Source: Bacteroidota bacterium
Lineage (GTDB): Bacteria; Bacteroidota; Bacteroidia; NORP154
Assembly: GCA_002401055.1 (NCBI GenBank)
Contig: NVRZ01000163.1
Location: forward strand, 1-7,094
Direction: 5' to 3'
DNA length: 7,094 nt
The notes beneath the pieces are model-generated. The model saw only the letters and a list, made by a program, of their open reading frames with translations. It was not told the origin of the DNA and did no database searches. A program made the translations under genes and the position numbers. This document shows, piece by piece, positions 6,020-7,094 of this stretch; within the stretch, counting starts at the first letter, position 1, and each line of letters starts with the position of its first letter.

Positions 6020-7045
6020 ATGGATTTTAATCTCACCTCAGAATTTTCACCGACCGGAGATCAACCTTCCGCGATAAAGCAATTGGTAGAGGGCCTGAGC
6101 AGAGGTGACGAATATCAAACATTATTGGGTGTTACCGGATCAGGGAAGACATTCACTGTGGCGAATGTGGTTGAACAAGTAAAACGCCCTACCCTCGTGT
6201 TGAGTCACAACAAAACGCTGGCAGCACAGCTTTACGGAGAGTTTAAGCAGTTTTTTCCCGATAACGCTGTCGAATATTTTGTTTCGTATTACGACTACTT
6301 CCAGCCAGAAGCTTATCTGCCAGTTTCCAATACTTATATTGAAAAAGACCTCAGCATCAACGACGAAATTGAAAAGCTCAGGCTTTCTACTACATCATCC
6401 TTGCTATCTGGAAGAAGGGATATCATCGTTATTTCTTCTGTGTCCTGCATTTACGGAATAGGAAACCCAGATGACTTCCACGAAAGTGTGATAAACATCA
6501 AGAAAGGTGAGAAAATATCGAGAAACAAATTCCTGCTTCTACTGGTTCAAGGATTGTATTCCAGAACCGATACTGAGTTTGACAGGGGAAAATTCAGGGT
6601 TAGAGGCGATACGGTAGATGTGAACATTGCCTATAGCGACTTTGCGTTTCGATTTATCTTTTTTGGTGATGAGATAGAAGAGATTTACTCTTTTTACCCA
6701 GATACCGGAGAAAAGATTGCCGACTTTGAAGAGGTTTCGGTTTTCCCGGCAACCATGTTTGTTACGTCTAAAGCAAAGATTGAAAGTGCAATTGAGCAAA
6801 TTAAGACAGATCTTGATCTTAGAGTGGATCACCTGAAGGAAATAGAACTTTATGAGGAGGCAAAGCGTCTGCAAGAGCGCACGACTTTTGACATAGAAAT
6901 GATGAAAGAGCTTGGCTATTGTTCGGGCATCGAAAATTACTCTCGCTATTTCGATGGAAGAAGCGCTGGTGATCGGCCATTTTGCCTGCTGGATTATTTT
7001 CCCAAAGATTTCCTCACCATTGTTGACGAAAGTGAACCTCGCTGA
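6020..7045 (+). CDS. uvrB: UvrABC excinuclease subunit B, N-terminal half, broken at Walker B
   Basis: UvrB is the damage-verifying helicase-like subunit of nucleotide excision repair, loaded by UvrA and partnering UvrC. Visible here are FSPTGDQPSAIKQL (9-22), Walker A GVTGSGKT (37-44), HNKTLAAQLYGEF (63-75), the beta-hairpin YYDYFQPEAYLP (90-101) that inserts at lesions, SSVSCIYGIG (139-148), the UvrA-interacting domain 2 (about 150-250), ELGYCSGIENYSRY (297-310) and LLDYFPKDFLTIVDES (323-338). The native sequence stops at Asp-Glu-Ser of Walker B (DESH in the family) at position 7033. The last three codons (Glu-Pro-Arg) and the TGA belong to a foreign segment read out of frame. The family is normally 660-680 residues, so about half the protein is missing, including helicase motifs III-VI and the UvrC-binding C-terminus. 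The break is unlikely to be biological. Confidence 0.95.
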   Translation: MDFNLTSEFSPTGDQPSAIKQLVEGLSRGDEYQTLLGVTGSGKTFTVANVVEQVKRPTLVLSHNKTLAAQLYGEFKQFFPDNAVEYFVSYYDYFQPEAYLPVSNTYIEKDLSINDEIEKLRLSTTSSLLSGRRDIIVISSVSCIYGIGNPDDFHESVINIKKGEKISRNKFLLLLVQGLYSRTDTEFDRGKFRVRGDTVDVNIAYSDFAFRFIFFGDEIEEIYSFYPDTGEKIADFEEVSVFPATMFVTSKAKIESAIEQIKTDLDLRVDHLKEIELYEEAKRLQERTTFDIEMMKELGYCSGIENYSRYFDGRSAGDRPFCLLDYFPKDFLTIVDESEPR

Positions 7046-7094
7046 TGAGATTGTCGATATCGTCGATACCGGCAATACCCTGCGTGCAAACGGT
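7032..7094 (+). CDS. hisG: Fragment of ATP phosphoribosyltransferase (HisG), joined to uvrB
   Basis: From a GTG at 7032 the frame reads VNLADEIVDIVDTGNTLRAN followed by Gly and runs off the window end. This matches the conserved LAD..VD.V.TG.TL.ANGL block in the C-terminal half of the catalytic domain of HisG, which condenses ATP with PRPP in the first step of histidine synthesis. The wording is closest to short-form, proteobacterial HisG as I remember it. The segment is visibly more GC-rich (35 of 63 bases by count) than the Bacteroidota genes before it. It has no start, no N-terminal domain, and is in a different frame from uvrB, so it is a fragment spliced on and not a fusion domain. The taxonomic source is a guess from 21 residues. 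Confidence 0.78.
   Translation, partial: MNLADEIVDIVDTGNTLRANG

Noticed and set aside
6020..7094. A true UvrB-HisG fusion protein
   Set aside because: HisG reads in a different frame from UvrB, the UvrB frame stops at 7045, and the join cuts an invariant motif (DESH). No biological sense can be made of such a fusion.
1..7094. CRISPR array, tRNA, rRNA, transposase or phage genes
   Set aside because: No regular direct repeats, no structural RNA signatures and no mobile-element proteins were found on either strand. The gaps total little and none exceeds 170 bp.

Overview
The window reads as a fragment of a Bacteroidota (Cytophaga-Flavobacterium-type) chromosome. The evidence is a GlmM-type mutase with the MTLIKSISGIRGTIGG start usual in that phylum, a DUF4907 exported protein, a ComA-like phosphosulfolactate synthase next to a long TPR protein, AT-leaning composition, TAnnTTTG promoter-like octamers, and no Shine-Dalgarno sequence before any of the gene starts. 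It is mostly ordinary housekeeping DNA, and I do not see a defence, mobile or CRISPR system.

Layout. (1) Positions 1-778, minus strand: the N-terminal 259 residues of phosphoglucosamine mutase, cut by the window edge. (2) 779-944: a divergent intergenic region with a candidate promoter for the plus-strand genes. (3) 945-4929, plus strand: a compact run of a TPR protein (broken by a one-base frameshift near 2077), phosphosulfolactate synthase (comA-like), a single-domain rhodanese, a VTT/DedA-type membrane protein and shikimate dehydrogenase (aroE). The gaps are 41, 43, 12 and 2 bp, which suggests one transcription unit. (4) 4924-5899, minus strand: two exported proteins 7 bp apart, DUF4907 first and then an unrecognised membrane-anchored or lipoprotein-like protein. 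The end of the second overlaps the end of aroE by 6 bp. (5) 5900-6019: a second divergent intergenic region with a perfect TAnnTTTG octamer facing uvrB. (6) 6020-7033: the N-terminal half of UvrB, up to the Walker B motif. (7) 7032-7094: an abrupt switch to an unrelated, more GC-rich piece of hisG in a different frame.

Function. GlmM feeds UDP-GlcNAc and cell-wall synthesis, AroE aromatic synthesis, and UvrB excision repair. The pairing of a sulfite-consuming synthase (ComA-like) with a sulfurtransferase that can release sulfite is the most suggestive metabolic link in the window, but it rests on inference.

Two places look like sequence-level defects: the TPR frameshift and the uvrB/hisG junction at the contig end. 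The junction is the strongest anomaly and is most easily explained as a chimeric join made during sequencing or assembly.
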